From NCBI GenBank assembly GCA_018399515.1, contig JAGYOB010000247.1:1-11072 (forward strand): a stretch of DNA of 11,072 nucleotides. The letters run 5' to 3'. Of the stretch, positions 1-7,713 are shown piece by piece. The notes below the pieces were generated by a model. It ran no database searches and had not been told where the DNA came from. It saw only the letters and a program-made list of their open reading frames with translations. This stretch comes from Candidatus Nanopelagicales bacterium. Lineage in GTDB: Bacteria > Actinomycetota > Actinomycetes > S36-B12. Both the position numbers and the translations under genes were made by a program. Every line of letters starts with the position of its first letter. Within the stretch, counting starts at the first letter, position 1.

Positions 1-2256
1 GGTCCCGTGGCCAGAGAAGTAGAAAAGCACAATATCCTCAGCATCGCCCTCCTGCAACGAACCGCGATCGAGCAGCAACCGCCACGAAGCAAGGCGGAGC
101 CCTGCGTCGACGGGGTCCGTCGCCGCGGTGTCAGGTGCGCTGGTTCGCTCCCCGGTGGGCAACGCGTTCAGTGCCTGCAGTTCCGCGCGTAGTTCGGCGA
201 CCTCTCCGGAGCCGAACACCGCGTCCATCGCGTCGGCGATCATCGCCAGCACCCGCCCGTCGGACACCGACTGAACACCCCGGATCGCCGGGCCGAAAGT
301 GCGCACACGCCCTTCCCAATCGGTGAAGGATCCCGCCTTCTCCGCCACCGCAGCGACGGGGAACACCACATCGGCACGCTCGCTGATCTCGGTGTGGTGA
401 GTGCCGAGTGCGATCACGAACGCCGGTCCCTCGCAGGCTGCGAGGAGCTCCTCACGGGCAGGATCATCGGCCGGTTCGACCCCGGCAACCAGCAGCGCGG
501 TGGCCGGTGGCTGATCGTCGGCAGAGCGCTGCTGGTGATCGGAACTGGGGTTCAGCGCACGACTGATCGCTGCTGTACTTCGGCGACCGGGATACCGGGG
601 TAGCTCATCCGGTGCGATTCCCCAGATACCGGCCACATCGGTACGAGCCTGCAGATCCGCGATCGACCGGCCACCGGGAAGGAGCCCCGCCAGTGCGCCG
701 GCGTCCAGCGCTGCCCGTTCACCGGCACGACGCGGAATCCATCCCAGTGCTGCACCTGTGGTCTCTGCCAACGCAGCCGCGGCCGATAGTGCACCGGGGA
801 CGGCCGCGAGCCGTTCACCGACGAGCAGGACCGCGCCTGGTTCGCGCAGGGCCGCAGCCACCCCGTGATCGTCGGTTCCCTCGAGTGCGGCCCGCAGAAT
901 GTGAGCCTCGGAGCCTGGCTGACACGGCACCCACTGTCCGGACATCTTGCGCAAGCCACCGGTATGCCAGGGAGAGACTCCCAGCACCCTGGTGCCTGCA
1001 GAGCGAGCCGCTCGACGCAGACGGAGGAACACGATCGGTGATTCGTCCTCGGGCTCGAATCCGACGAGCACCACCGATGACGCAGCATCGAGGTCGGCGT
1101 AGGTCGGTCCGAGGGGGCGTCCGGCGACGGTGGCGGACAAGAAGGCCGCTTCTTCATCGCTGCTGATCCGAGCACGGAAATCGATGTCGTCGGTGTGCAG
1201 CACCGCGCGAGCGAACTTCGCGTAGGCATAGGAGTCCTCGCGGGTCAACCGTCCACCGGTGAGCACCCCCACGCGACCTTCTGCGGCCGCGAGGCCGCGG
1301 GCGGCGATATCGATGGCTTCGGGCCATGAAGCCGGGCGCAGGTAGCCATCTTCGCGAACGAGCGGTGATTCGATCCGGCCCTCGTGCAGGTACCGGAAGG
1401 CGAATCGCCCCTTGTCGCAGTTCCACTCCTCATTGACCTCGGGATCGTCCCAGGCCAACCGTCGGGTGACTTCGCCTCGTCGGACATCGGTACGCAAAGC
1501 GCATCCCGACGCACAATGCTCGCAGGCGGTCGGAGTCGACACCAGATCGAATGGTCGGGAGCGGAACCGATACAGCGATGAAGTCAGCGCACCGACCGGA
1601 CAGATCTGGATCGTGTTGCCGGAGAAATAGGAATCGAACGGGGCATCCTCGGCGACACCGACCTGCTGCTGCGCGCCACGCTCCAGCAGTTCCAGCATGG
1701 GGTCTCCGGCGACCTGATCGGCAAAACGAGTGCAGCGAGCGCACGACACGCATCGTTCGCGATCAAGCAGGATCTGCGCGCTGATGTTGATCGGCTTCGG
1801 GAAGGTGCGCTTGGCACCCTCGAACCGGGACTCGCCGCGCCCGGCGCTCATCGCCTGGTTCTGCAGAGGGCATTCCCCGCCCTTGTCGCAGATCGGGCAG
1901 TCGAGCGGGTGATTGAGGAGCAAGAACTCCATCACCCCTTCCTGAGCCTTGTCCGCGACCTGCGAGGTGCGCTGGGTGCGCACCACCATTCCGTCGGTGA
2001 CGGTGATCGCGCAGGCCGGCTGAGGCTTGGGCATCCCCTCAATCTCGATCAAGCACATGCGGCAGGCAGCGACCGGATCGAGCAGCGGGTGATCGCAGAA
2101 CCTGGGGATCTCGATACCCATCTGCTCGGCAACGCGGATCACCAGCGAACCCTTGGGCACCTGCACCGCGATCCCATCGACGGTCACGGTGACCAGGTCG
2201 ACCGGGGCGAGGGACTGATCCCCGGAACGGCCCGTCGGCTGCGGGGCGATGGTCAT
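1..2256 (-). CDS. nuoG: NADH-quinone oxidoreductase subunit G (NuoG), 3' end cut by window edge
   Basis: This is the large iron-sulfur subunit of the peripheral arm of complex I, which carries electrons from NuoF toward the quinone site. The first 752 residues are present with no internal stop; the end lies off the left edge. An N-terminal 2Fe-2S domain has C54, C65, C68 and C82. A His-Cys3 4Fe-4S site has H116, C120, C123 and C129. A second 4Fe-4S site has C169, C172, C175 and C219. A further set, C245, C248, C252 and C280, matches the N7 cluster found only in some bacteria. The rest resembles a molybdopterin-oxidoreductase fold that in complex I has lost its cofactor, with the family-like stretch EKAGSFTDWEGR at about residues 646-657. 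The ATG overlaps the nuoF stop by 4 bases (ATGA), with GAGGAGG ten bases upstream. The identification is secure. Confidence 0.97.
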   Translation of the reverse strand, partial: MTIAPQPTGRSGDQSLAPVDLVTVTVDGIAVQVPKGSLVIRVAEQMGIEIPRFCDHPLLDPVAACRMCLIEIEGMPKPQPACAITVTDGMVVRTQRTSQVADKAQEGVMEFLLLNHPLDCPICDKGGECPLQNQAMSAGRGESRFEGAKRTFPKPINISAQILLDRERCVSCARCTRFADQVAGDPMLELLERGAQQQVGVAEDAPFDSYFSGNTIQICPVGALTSSLYRFRSRPFDLVSTPTACEHCASGCALRTDVRRGEVTRRLAWDDPEVNEEWNCDKGRFAFRYLHEGRIESPLVREDGYLRPASWPEAIDIAARGLAAAEGRVGVLTGGRLTREDSYAYAKFARAVLHTDDIDFRARISSDEEAAFLSATVAGRPLGPTYADLDAASSVVLVGFEPEDESPIVFLRLRRAARSAGTRVLGVSPWHTGGLRKMSGQWVPCQPGSEAHILRAALEGTDDHGVAAALREPGAVLLVGERLAAVPGALSAAAALAETTGAALGWIPRRAGERAALDAGALAGLLPGGRSIADLQARTDVAGIWGIAPDELPRYPGRRSTAAISRALNPSSDHQQRSADDQPPATALLVAGVEPADDPAREELLAACEGPAFVIALGTHHTEISERADVVFPVAAVAEKAGSFTDWEGRVRTFGPAIRGVQSVSDGRVLAMIADAMDAVFGSGEVAELRAELQALNALPTGERTSAPDTAATDPVDAGLRLASWRLLLDRGSLQEGDAEDIVLFYFSGHGT

Positions 2257-3578
2257 CGGACGCCTACCTCCTCACGGGAATCGGCGTCGAACACGTAGGA
2301 CCGGGCGGGATCGAAGGACTCGTCGACCGGGGTGGTCGTGGCGGTGAGGAACTCGTCGCGGAACAGCTTGACCGCAGCGGGGAACGGAGTCGCGGCGGCG
2401 TCACCAAGGGCACAGAACGACCGCCCCATAATCTGCGAGCACAGTTCGTTGAGCAGATCGAGATCGGGATCGGTGCCCTTGCCTTCCTCGAAGCGTTGCA
2501 GGACGCCGGTGATCCAGTACGTCCCCTCGCGACACGGCGTGCACTTGCCGCAGGACTCGTGCTTGTAGAACTCCAACCAGCGCGTCACAGCCTTGACGAC
2601 GCTCACCGTCTGGTCGAACACCATGGGGGTTCCGGTACCCAGCATGGTGCCGGCCTCGGCCATCGCCTCGTAGGTCAAGGGCACATCGAGGTGTTCGGCG
2701 GTCAGCATCGGCACGGATGATCCGCCGGGAATCCAGAATTTGACCTCGGCCCCATCTCGCATTCCACCGGCGTAGTCGAGAAGTTCATGCATCGTGATGC
2801 CCAGCGGAGCCTCGTAGATCCCGGGACGACGCACGTGCCCGGAGACCGCGAAGACTTTGAAGCCAGGTGACTTCTCGGTGCCGAATTGCCGGAACCAATC
2901 GGCCCCGTTATTGACGATCCACGGGATATTCGTGATCGTCTCGACGTTGTTGACCACGGTGGGTGACGCGTATAGGCCGGCAACGGCCGGGAATGGCGGC
3001 TTCAACCGGGGCTGACCGCGGTAGCCCTCTAGCGAATCGAGCAGCGCAGTTTCCTCGCCGCAGATATAGGCGCCGGCACCCGAGTGCACGGTGATGCGCA
3101 GATCCCAACCGCTGCCGAGGATGTTCGTACCCACTAGTCCCGCGGCCTCCGCCTCGCGCACGGCGTTGGCGACACGACGGATGGCCTCGGGCACTTCACC
3201 GCGGATATAGATGAATGCGTGGTTAGCGCGGATCGCAAACGATGTGATCAACACACCTTCGATGAGCGCGTGCGGGTTGGCGATCATGATCGGCACGTCT
3301 TTGCACGCACCCGGCTCAGACTCGTCGGCGTTGACCACCAGGTAGTGCGGCTTTCCGTCGCCCTGCGGAACGAAGCTCCACTTCAATCCCGTGGGGAATC
3401 CGGCACCACCGCGCCCCCGCAGCCCGGATTCCTTGACGGTGGCGATGATGGAATCCGGATCCATCGCCAAAGCCTTGGCCAGCGCCCGGTAGCCGCCGGT
3501 CCGCTGGTAACCCTCGAGGGTGAACAGGTCAGGTGCATCCCAGTGTTCGGTGATGACGGGTGTCAACGGGGTGCTCAT
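2253..3578 (-). CDS. nuoF: NADH-quinone oxidoreductase subunit F (NuoF), NADH- and FMN-binding
   Basis: This 441-residue subunit is where complex I oxidises NADH: hydride passes to FMN and then to cluster N3. The glycine-rich GRGGAGFPTGLKW segment (residues 55-67) and NADESEPG (83-90) form the FMN/NADH pocket. GAGAYICGEETALLDS (167-182) follows the 51-kDa family signature with D181 where E or N is usual. ESCGKCTPCREG (341-352) is the second signature and holds C343, C346 and C349, with the fourth N3 ligand at C389. The length is normal for the family. The ATG overlaps the nuoE stop by 4 bases and has GAGGAG eight bases upstream; the stop overlaps the nuoG start by 4 bases. With NuoE and NuoG it forms the electron-input module on the cytoplasmic side. 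Confidence 0.98.
   Translation of the reverse strand: MSTPLTPVITEHWDAPDLFTLEGYQRTGGYRALAKALAMDPDSIIATVKESGLRGRGGAGFPTGLKWSFVPQGDGKPHYLVVNADESEPGACKDVPIMIANPHALIEGVLITSFAIRANHAFIYIRGEVPEAIRRVANAVREAEAAGLVGTNILGSGWDLRITVHSGAGAYICGEETALLDSLEGYRGQPRLKPPFPAVAGLYASPTVVNNVETITNIPWIVNNGADWFRQFGTEKSPGFKVFAVSGHVRRPGIYEAPLGITMHELLDYAGGMRDGAEVKFWIPGGSSVPMLTAEHLDVPLTYEAMAEAGTMLGTGTPMVFDQTVSVVKAVTRWLEFYKHESCGKCTPCREGTYWITGVLQRFEEGKGTDPDLDLLNELCSQIMGRSFCALGDAAATPFPAAVKLFRDEFLTATTTPVDESFDPARSYVFDADSREEVGVR
2267..2273 (-). promoter_or_regulatory. Ribosome binding site of nuoG
   Basis: GAGGAGG on the minus strand, ten bases before the nuoG ATG and inside the end of nuoF. It is the strongest Shine-Dalgarno of the cluster and fixes the nuoG start at 2256. 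Confidence 0.75.
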
Positions 3579-4291
3579 GCGGAAGGCTCCTCGGACTCAT
3601 CTGCCTGGTGGGATTCCTGCGGTTGCTGCGTACTTTCGGTCGGTGCCGGTGGAGCTGCCATGCCGCGGACTCGGGCGACCGTCAACCCGGCGAGCATGAG
3701 CGCATCGACCGGGGTGCCCTCGGCAGCCAGCCCATCATCGGGGAAGGCGAGTGTGCGTTCGGTCGCCGCGAAGTCGCGGATCATGGGACCGCGAGTTGAC
3801 GCCACGGGCTCTCCGGCGGCGAGCTTGTCAATCACATCGACCGCACTGGACGGAGTCTGGTCGTCCATGAACTCCCAGTCGACCGTCATCACCGGAGCAT
3901 GCGTGCATGCCGCCTGGCATTCGATGCGCTCGAGGTGGAATCGCCCGTCGGCCGACGTCTCGTTGTGCCCGATTCCCAGCCGGTCGCTCACCGCTTGGTA
4001 AACCGCATCGCCACCGAGCACCGCACACAGGGTGTTGGTGCAGACCCCGATGTGGTGTTCGCCGACCCTGCGGCGCTTGTACATGGTGTAGAACGTCGAG
4101 ACTGCCGAAACCTCCGCCGTCGTCAGGTTCAGTCGCTCGGCGATGGCACCGATCGCACCGATCGTGATCTCGCCCTGTTGCGACTGCATGAGGTGCAGCA
4201 GGGCCATGACCGCAGATCGCGAATTCGGGTAGCGGGCGATGATGCGGTCCATTTCGGCTGCCGTCTCGGCTGAGATAACGTCAGCGGTCAT
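3575..4291 (-). CDS. nuoE: NADH-quinone oxidoreductase subunit E (NuoE), 2Fe-2S protein
   Basis: This 238-residue subunit is the thioredoxin-like 24-kDa protein that carries cluster N1a and sits beside the flavin of NuoF. A helical N-terminal part (about residues 8-70, ending STFYTMYKRR) precedes the ferredoxin-like fold. The ligands are C84, C89, C125 and C129, spaced C-x4-C-x35-C-x3-C exactly as in the family. The protein is clearly longer than E. coli NuoE (about 166 residues): residues from about 165 on form a tail that ends in a Pro/Gln/Glu/Ser-rich, probably disordered stretch (212-238). The start overlaps the nuoD stop by 4 bases (ATGA). Its Shine-Dalgarno is a weak G-run at 4301-4306, so translation probably depends on coupling to nuoD. 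Confidence 0.97.
   Translation of the reverse strand: MTADVISAETAAEMDRIIARYPNSRSAVMALLHLMQSQQGEITIGAIGAIAERLNLTTAEVSAVSTFYTMYKRRRVGEHHIGVCTNTLCAVLGGDAVYQAVSDRLGIGHNETSADGRFHLERIECQAACTHAPVMTVDWEFMDDQTPSSAVDVIDKLAAGEPVASTRGPMIRDFAATERTLAFPDDGLAAEGTPVDALMLAGLTVARVRGMAAPPAPTESTQQPQESHQADESEEPSA
3587..3592 (-). promoter_or_regulatory. Ribosome binding site of nuoF
   Basis: GAGGAG on the minus strand, eight bases before the nuoF ATG and within the last codons of nuoE. It supports the start at 3578. Confidence 0.7.
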
Positions 4292-5670
4292 CGATCCACA
4301 CCCCCCATAACCGGATCGATACTGGCAACAGCAGCCACGACGTCAGAGACCATCGATCCTTCGCACATCACCGATGTCGCCTGCAGGTTCGTAAACGATG
4401 GATCGCGGTAGTGCACCCGGTAGGGCCGTGTGCCGCCGTCGCTGACGATGTGGACACCGAGTTCACCTCGCGGGGATTCCACAGCCGAATAGACCTGGCC
4501 TGCCGGGACCCGGAAACCCTCTGTCACCAACTTGAAGTGATGGATGAGAGCCTCCATCGACTCGGCCATGATGTGGCGGATGTGCTCTTGGGAGTTGCCC
4601 TGTCCGTCGGAGCCGATGGACAAACGAGCCGGCCACGCGATCTTCGGATCGGCCACCATCACCGGACCGGGATTCCCCTCCAGCCGATCGAGAGCCTGCT
4701 CGATGATCTTCAACGACTCCTGCATCTCGTCAAGGCGGATACGGAATCGGCCGTAGCAATCAGCCGTATCGCGAGTCACGACGTCGAAGTCATAGGTCTC
4801 GTAGCCGCAGTATGGCTGTGACTTGCGCAGGTCATGGGGCAGCCCGGTCGATCGCAGCACCGGCCCGGTGATCCCCAGTGCCATGCAACCTGCGAGGTCC
4901 AAGTACCCCACGCCGACCGTCCGGCCCATCCAGATCGCATTGTCGACGAGGAGCCCTGCGGTGTCTGCCAACCGATTGCGCAGCAGCGGAAGCGTCTCGC
5001 GGATGCGGCGCACCTGATCGTCGGTGATGTCCTGTGCGACTCCTCCGGGGCGAACGTAGGCGCTGTTCATCCGCAAGCCGGTGACCATCTCGAAGATATC
5101 GAGCACTAATTCGCGTTCGCGGAAACCGAAGGTCATCGCCGTGAGCGCGCCGAGCTCCATCCCACCGGTGGCCAGCGCAACCAAGTGCGACGAGATCCGG
5201 TTGAGTTCCATCATGAGCACGCGGATGACGCTGGCTCGCTCGGGGATCTCATCGGTGATTCCCAGCAGCTTCTCGACCCCGAGGCAGTACGCGGTCTCGT
5301 TGAAGAATGGAGCCAGGTAGTCCATCCGGGTGACGAAGGTGACGCCCTGAACCCAGGTCCGAAACTCCAGGTTCTTCTCGATTCCGGTGTGCAGGTAACC
5401 GATGCCGCAGCGTGCCTCGTGGACGCTTTCCCCTTCGAGTTCGAGGATCAGGCGCAGCACGCCGTGGGTTGACGGATGCTGCGGTCCCATATTGACGACG
5501 ATGCGTTCTTTTTCGCCCTCCGGAGCACCGGAGATCGTGTCCCAGTCGCCTCCCGAGACGGTGTACACCGTGCCGATGCCATCATCGTCGGTGCTCGCGT
5601 AGGGATCGGTGAATCCCGGTGCAGCAGCGTCGTCCTCGGCCACGCCGAATGTGATGTTCTCGGTCGTCAT
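4288..5670 (-). CDS. nuoD: NADH-quinone oxidoreductase subunit D (NuoD), quinone-site subunit
   Basis: This 460-residue, 49-kDa-type subunit is related to the large subunit of NiFe hydrogenases and forms the quinone-reduction pocket together with NuoB. GPQHPSTHG (residues 62-70) carries the conserved histidines H65 and H69. Y118 in TRMDYLAPFFNE fits the tyrosine that holds the quinone headgroup in studied homologues. LHTGIEKNLEFR (93-104) matches the 49-kDa signature. The protein ends with DPVMGGVDR, the usual C-terminus of the family. About 55 N-terminal residues before RIVVNMGPQHP are acidic and poorly conserved, as in other actinobacteria. The ATG overlaps the nuoC stop by one base (TGATG), with AGGGAG eight bases upstream. 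The stop overlaps nuoE by 4 bases. Confidence 0.98.
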   Translation of the reverse strand: MTTENITFGVAEDDAAAPGFTDPYASTDDDGIGTVYTVSGGDWDTISGAPEGEKERIVVNMGPQHPSTHGVLRLILELEGESVHEARCGIGYLHTGIEKNLEFRTWVQGVTFVTRMDYLAPFFNETAYCLGVEKLLGITDEIPERASVIRVLMMELNRISSHLVALATGGMELGALTAMTFGFRERELVLDIFEMVTGLRMNSAYVRPGGVAQDITDDQVRRIRETLPLLRNRLADTAGLLVDNAIWMGRTVGVGYLDLAGCMALGITGPVLRSTGLPHDLRKSQPYCGYETYDFDVVTRDTADCYGRFRIRLDEMQESLKIIEQALDRLEGNPGPVMVADPKIAWPARLSIGSDGQGNSQEHIRHIMAESMEALIHHFKLVTEGFRVPAGQVYSAVESPRGELGVHIVSDGGTRPYRVHYRDPSFTNLQATSVMCEGSMVSDVVAAVASIDPVMGGVDR

Positions 5671-6461
5671 CAGGAGTACTCCCTGCGCAGATCGGGGGGC
5701 GGAATCTCCGCTCCCTTGTACTCGACAGGAATCCCCCCGAGGGGATAATCCTTGCGTTGCGGATGGCCCGGCCAGTCATCGGGCATGAGAATGCGAGTCA
5801 GGTGCGGGTGCCCGTCGAACACGATGCCGAAAAAGTCGTAGGTCTCGCGCTCATGCCAGTCATTGGTCGGATAGATCGACACGATCGAGGGGATCCGCGC
5901 GTCGCCGTCGGGGCAGGTCACCTCGAGCCGGATGCGCCGGTTGTGGGTGATCGACTGCAGGGGGTAGATCGCATGCAATTCCCGACCGGTTTCGTGGGGA
6001 TAGTGCACTCCGGAGACACCCATGCACATTTCGAAGCGCAACGACGGCTCGTCGCGCAGGACACTGGCGACCGCGGGCAGATGCTCACGCGTGACGAAGA
6101 AGGTGATCTCGCCTCGATCGACGACGACCTTCTCGATCGCCGAGGTCATCGGCAGGTTCTGATCGGCTAGCGCCAGACCAAGCTCGTCAGCAACCTCGTC
6201 GAACCACCCGCCGTAGGGCCGCGGGGTCGGTCTGGGCATCACGATCGGCTCCACCAACCCGCCGAAGCCTGACGTGTCACCCGATCCGTGTGCGCCGAAC
6301 GCTCCTTCGCGAACGCCGACGATCGTCAACTGCCCCGACGATGGTGCGTTCGTTTGACCGAGTGCCACTTCGACCCCCGCCTCCGCAGGCGTCACCGGGT
6401 TCGACGTCTCCGCCACATCGGAGTTCATCGAGTCGGAGTTCGTCGAGGTGGTGTCGCTCAT
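5670..6461 (-). CDS. nuoC: NADH-quinone oxidoreductase subunit C (NuoC)
   Basis: This 263-residue, 30-kDa-type subunit is a scaffold that joins NuoD and NuoB to the peripheral arm and carries no cofactor. The conserved core runs from about residue 85 to 263. ERETYDFFGIVFDGHPHL (204-221) is the family signature region, followed by TRILMPDDWPGHPQRKDYPL (222-241), as in actinobacterial NuoC. The first ~80 residues are Ser/Thr/Asp/Gly-rich and look disordered. The frame is open further upstream to 6728, but that part lies inside nuoB. The ATG at 6461 overlaps the nuoB stop by 4 bases (ATGA), which makes it the natural start; a second in-frame Met lies at residue 12. No strong Shine-Dalgarno is visible apart from a GGGG about nine bases upstream, so coupling to nuoB is likely. 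Confidence 0.95.
   Translation of the reverse strand: MSDTTSTNSDSMNSDVAETSNPVTPAEAGVEVALGQTNAPSSGQLTIVGVREGAFGAHGSGDTSGFGGLVEPIVMPRPTPRPYGGWFDEVADELGLALADQNLPMTSAIEKVVVDRGEITFFVTREHLPAVASVLRDEPSLRFEMCMGVSGVHYPHETGRELHAIYPLQSITHNRRIRLEVTCPDGDARIPSIVSIYPTNDWHERETYDFFGIVFDGHPHLTRILMPDDWPGHPQRKDYPLGGIPVEYKGAEIPPPDLRREYS
5679..5684 (-). promoter_or_regulatory. Ribosome binding site of nuoD
   Basis: AGGGAG on the minus strand, eight bases before the nuoD ATG and inside the end of nuoC. It overlaps a perfect 10-bp palindrome, ggagtactcc (5673-5682), which could weakly pair with the Shine-Dalgarno but is short enough to be chance. Confidence 0.65.
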
Positions 6462-7012
6462 CGCAGCAGACCCCGCATTTCCAACGTGCTCGGGGCGATC
6501 AGCGCCTGCGCCTCGAGTCGATCCTGCTCGGCAACAGCGTTCGCCCCCAATTTGGTGTCCTGGATCTGATCGTGCAGCTTCAAGATCGCGTCGATAAGCA
6601 TCTCCGGACGGGGCGGGCAGCCGGGCAGGTAGATATCGACGGGCACGACATGGTCGACGCCCTGGACGATCGCGTAGTTGTTGAACATACCGCCACTGGA
6701 GGCGCACACACCCATGGCGAGGACCCACTTGGGGGCAGCCATCTGATCGTAGATCTGACGCAGGACAGGAGCCATCTTCTGGCTGACCCGCCCGGCGACG
6801 ATCATCAGATCAGCCTGCCGGGGCGAGGCACGGAATACCTCCATACCGAAGCGGGCGATGTCGTATCGCGGTCCGCCAACGGCCATCATCTCGATCGCGC
6901 AGCAGGCCAATCCGAAGGTCGCCGGCCACAGCGACCCCTTGCGGGCGTACCCGGCGAATTTCTCCACCGTGGTCAGCAGCACCCCGGACGGGAGTTTCTC
7001 CTCAAGACCCAT
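6458..7012 (-). CDS. nuoB: NADH-quinone oxidoreductase subunit B (NuoB), cluster N2 subunit
   Basis: This 184-residue, 20-kDa PSST-type subunit binds 4Fe-4S cluster N2, the last carrier before quinone. The N2 ligands are C37 and C38 (tandem pair in GLACCAIEMM), C103 (MGVCASSGGMF) and C132 (YLPGCPPRPE). The N-terminus MGLEEKLPSGVLLTTVEK matches actinobacterial NuoB. An in-frame ATG at 7051 would add 13 arginine-rich residues without a Shine-Dalgarno. The start at 7012 has GAGAGG about ten bases upstream and was chosen for that reason and for the family N-terminus. It is separated from nuoA by 90 bases, the only real gap in this operon, and its stop overlaps nuoC by 4 bases. Confidence 0.96.
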   Translation of the reverse strand: MGLEEKLPSGVLLTTVEKFAGYARKGSLWPATFGLACCAIEMMAVGGPRYDIARFGMEVFRASPRQADLMIVAGRVSQKMAPVLRQIYDQMAAPKWVLAMGVCASSGGMFNNYAIVQGVDHVVPVDIYLPGCPPRPEMLIDAILKLHDQIQDTKLGANAVAEQDRLEAQALIAPSTLEMRGLLR

Positions 7013-7016
7013 CAGT

Positions 7017-7103
7017 TCACGACCTCTCGTTGCGCGTCTGCGGACACCCATGATGCGCCACAGAACGGCGAGCAGCTATCCGACATGTACGAGGCCATGA
7101 CAT
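7017..7103 (-). other. Possible 28-codon mini-ORF linking nuoA to nuoB
   Basis: The 90-base nuoA-nuoB gap can be read as an ATG that overlaps the nuoA stop (TGATG), 28 codons and a TGA, only four bases before the nuoB ATG. The nuoB Shine-Dalgarno lies within it. The peptide is Arg-rich and resembles no family I know. It may be only a device that keeps ribosomes moving from nuoA to nuoB, or it may be chance. No clear Shine-Dalgarno precedes it, and it is not called as a gene. Confidence 0.25.
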
Positions 7104-7462
7104 CAATCCCAATCCAATCCGCCCCGGCGCCACTCATACAGATACGGCACCGCGAGGTTGACGAGGAAGAGCATCATGGCGATGAACGCGAACAGCCCGA
7201 GCTGATCGAATGCGACGGCCCACGGATACAAGAACACGATTTCGATGTCGAAGATGATGAACATCATCGCGGTCAGGTAGTACTTGACCGGGAACCGTCC
7301 ACCACCAACCGGTTGCGGGGTGGGCTCGATCCCGCATTCGTAGGCATCGACCTTGGCGCGGTTGTAACGCTTCGGTCCGGTGAAGCTGGTGAGCGTGACG
7401 CTGAACACCGCGAAGGCTGCGGCCAGGAGAGCCAGGATGAGGATCGGTGCGTAGACGTTCAC
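7103..7462 (-). CDS. nuoA: NADH-quinone oxidoreductase subunit A (NuoA), membrane subunit
   Basis: This 119-residue, ND3-like subunit lies in the membrane where the arm of complex I joins the proton-pumping domain. Three hydrophobic helices are visible at about residues 5-25, 60-81 and 88-110. The loop between helices 1 and 2 has YECGIEPTPQ (41-50), with C43 matching the cysteine that reports the active/deactive state in ND3. FIIFDIEIVFLYPWA (68-82) has the conserved acidic D72 and E74. The length is normal. It starts with GTG at 7462, preceded ten bases upstream by AAGGAG. It is the first gene of the nuo operon, with 251 non-coding bases between it and the menG stop. Confidence 0.97.
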   Translation of the reverse strand: MNVYAPILILALLAAAFAVFSVTLTSFTGPKRYNRAKVDAYECGIEPTPQPVGGGRFPVKYYLTAMMFIIFDIEIVFLYPWAVAFDQLGLFAFIAMMLFLVNLAVPYLYEWRRGGLDWD

Positions 7463-7472
7463 CGAACCACCG

Positions 7473-7478
7473 CTCCTT
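7473..7478 (-). promoter_or_regulatory. Ribosome binding site of nuoA (decides GTG start)
   Basis: AAGGAG on the minus strand, ten bases upstream of the GTG at 7462. It supports this GTG as the first codon of nuoA. Confidence 0.7.
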
Positions 7479-7594
7479 CGCTCTCGAAGACATCAGCCGA
7501 CCGCATCGTTGCCACCGGCTACCGCCCGACCTGGCACCTGCGATCGACGACGATGACGTCGCTTGGTCAGGGCCCAACCGCCGATCGGTTCCGA

Positions 7595-7600
7595 AGTCTA
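7595..7600 (-). promoter_or_regulatory. Possible -10 element of the nuo operon
   Basis: TAGACT on the minus strand fits the actinobacterial TANNNT pattern of group-1 sigma promoters. It would start transcription near 7588 and leave a leader of about 125 bases before nuoA. No convincing -35 is seen at 16-18 bases. It lies just downstream of the hairpin at 7614-7641, which is a sensible place for a new promoter. The call is weak. Confidence 0.25.
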
Positions 7601-7613
7601 GCCATCGCACGGT

Positions 7614-7641
7614 GAGCCGATCACCCCCGGTTGACCGGCTC
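7614..7641 (-). terminator. Hairpin between menG and nuoA, possible menG terminator
   Basis: On the minus strand, GAGCCGGTC pairs with GATCGGCTC (nine pairs including one G-U) around a ten-base loop. It begins 73 bases after the menG stop. No T-run follows, so it is not a classical intrinsic terminator, though actinobacterial terminators often lack one. The plus-strand 12-mer ccggt-tg-accgg inside it (7628-7639) could instead be a protein-binding site upstream of nuo. Confidence 0.4.
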
Positions 7642-7656
7642 CTCGCGCAGCCTGGA

Positions 7657-7707
7657 CCCGCCTGTCCGCCTGCCCGTCCGCCTGCCTGATCGCATGCCCG
7701 ATCGGGC
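7657..7707. repeat. Imperfect 12-bp tandem repeats and a GC-rich palindrome after menG
   Basis: Three neighbouring 12-mers, cctgcccgtccg (7669-7680), cctgcctgatcg (7681-7692) and catgcccgatcg (7693-7704), are clearly related; a fourth, poorer copy precedes them at 7657-7668. The last copy runs into the perfect 12-bp palindrome gcccgatcgggc (7696-7707), which lies seven bases beyond the menG stop and could fold as a small hairpin in the menG transcript. Function unknown; it may be repeat-driven sequence growth or part of transcript-end structure. Confidence 0.5.
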
Positions 7708-7713
7708 GTGGGA

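Noticed and set aside
552..1229. A 225-codon minus-strand open frame inside nuoG
   Set aside because: It shares the strand with nuoG in another frame. The nuoG frame is open throughout and matches its family, and the alternative protein is Ser/Pro/Arg-rich noise.
3033..3078. NuoF D181 where the 51-kDa signature usually has E or N
   Set aside because: It is a conservative change next to fully kept FMN and N3 motifs, and I recall the same residue in other actinobacterial NuoF proteins, so it is not a sign of lost function.
3219..4001. A 260-codon plus-strand open frame over nuoF and nuoE
   Set aside because: It is antisense to two genes with full family signatures and shows no domain or Shine-Dalgarno of its own.
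5670..6728. A longer NuoC beginning at 6728 (352 residues)
   Set aside because: The extra 89 residues lie wholly inside nuoB in another frame. The ATG at 6461 overlaps the nuoB stop in the ATGA pattern seen at the other junctions.
6290..7615. A 441-codon open frame on the plus strand across nuoC, nuoB and nuoA
   Set aside because: It lies antisense to three well-identified genes and through the nuo leader. Its protein is rich in His, Arg and Asp with no recognisable domain, as expected of a mirror frame in GC-rich DNA.
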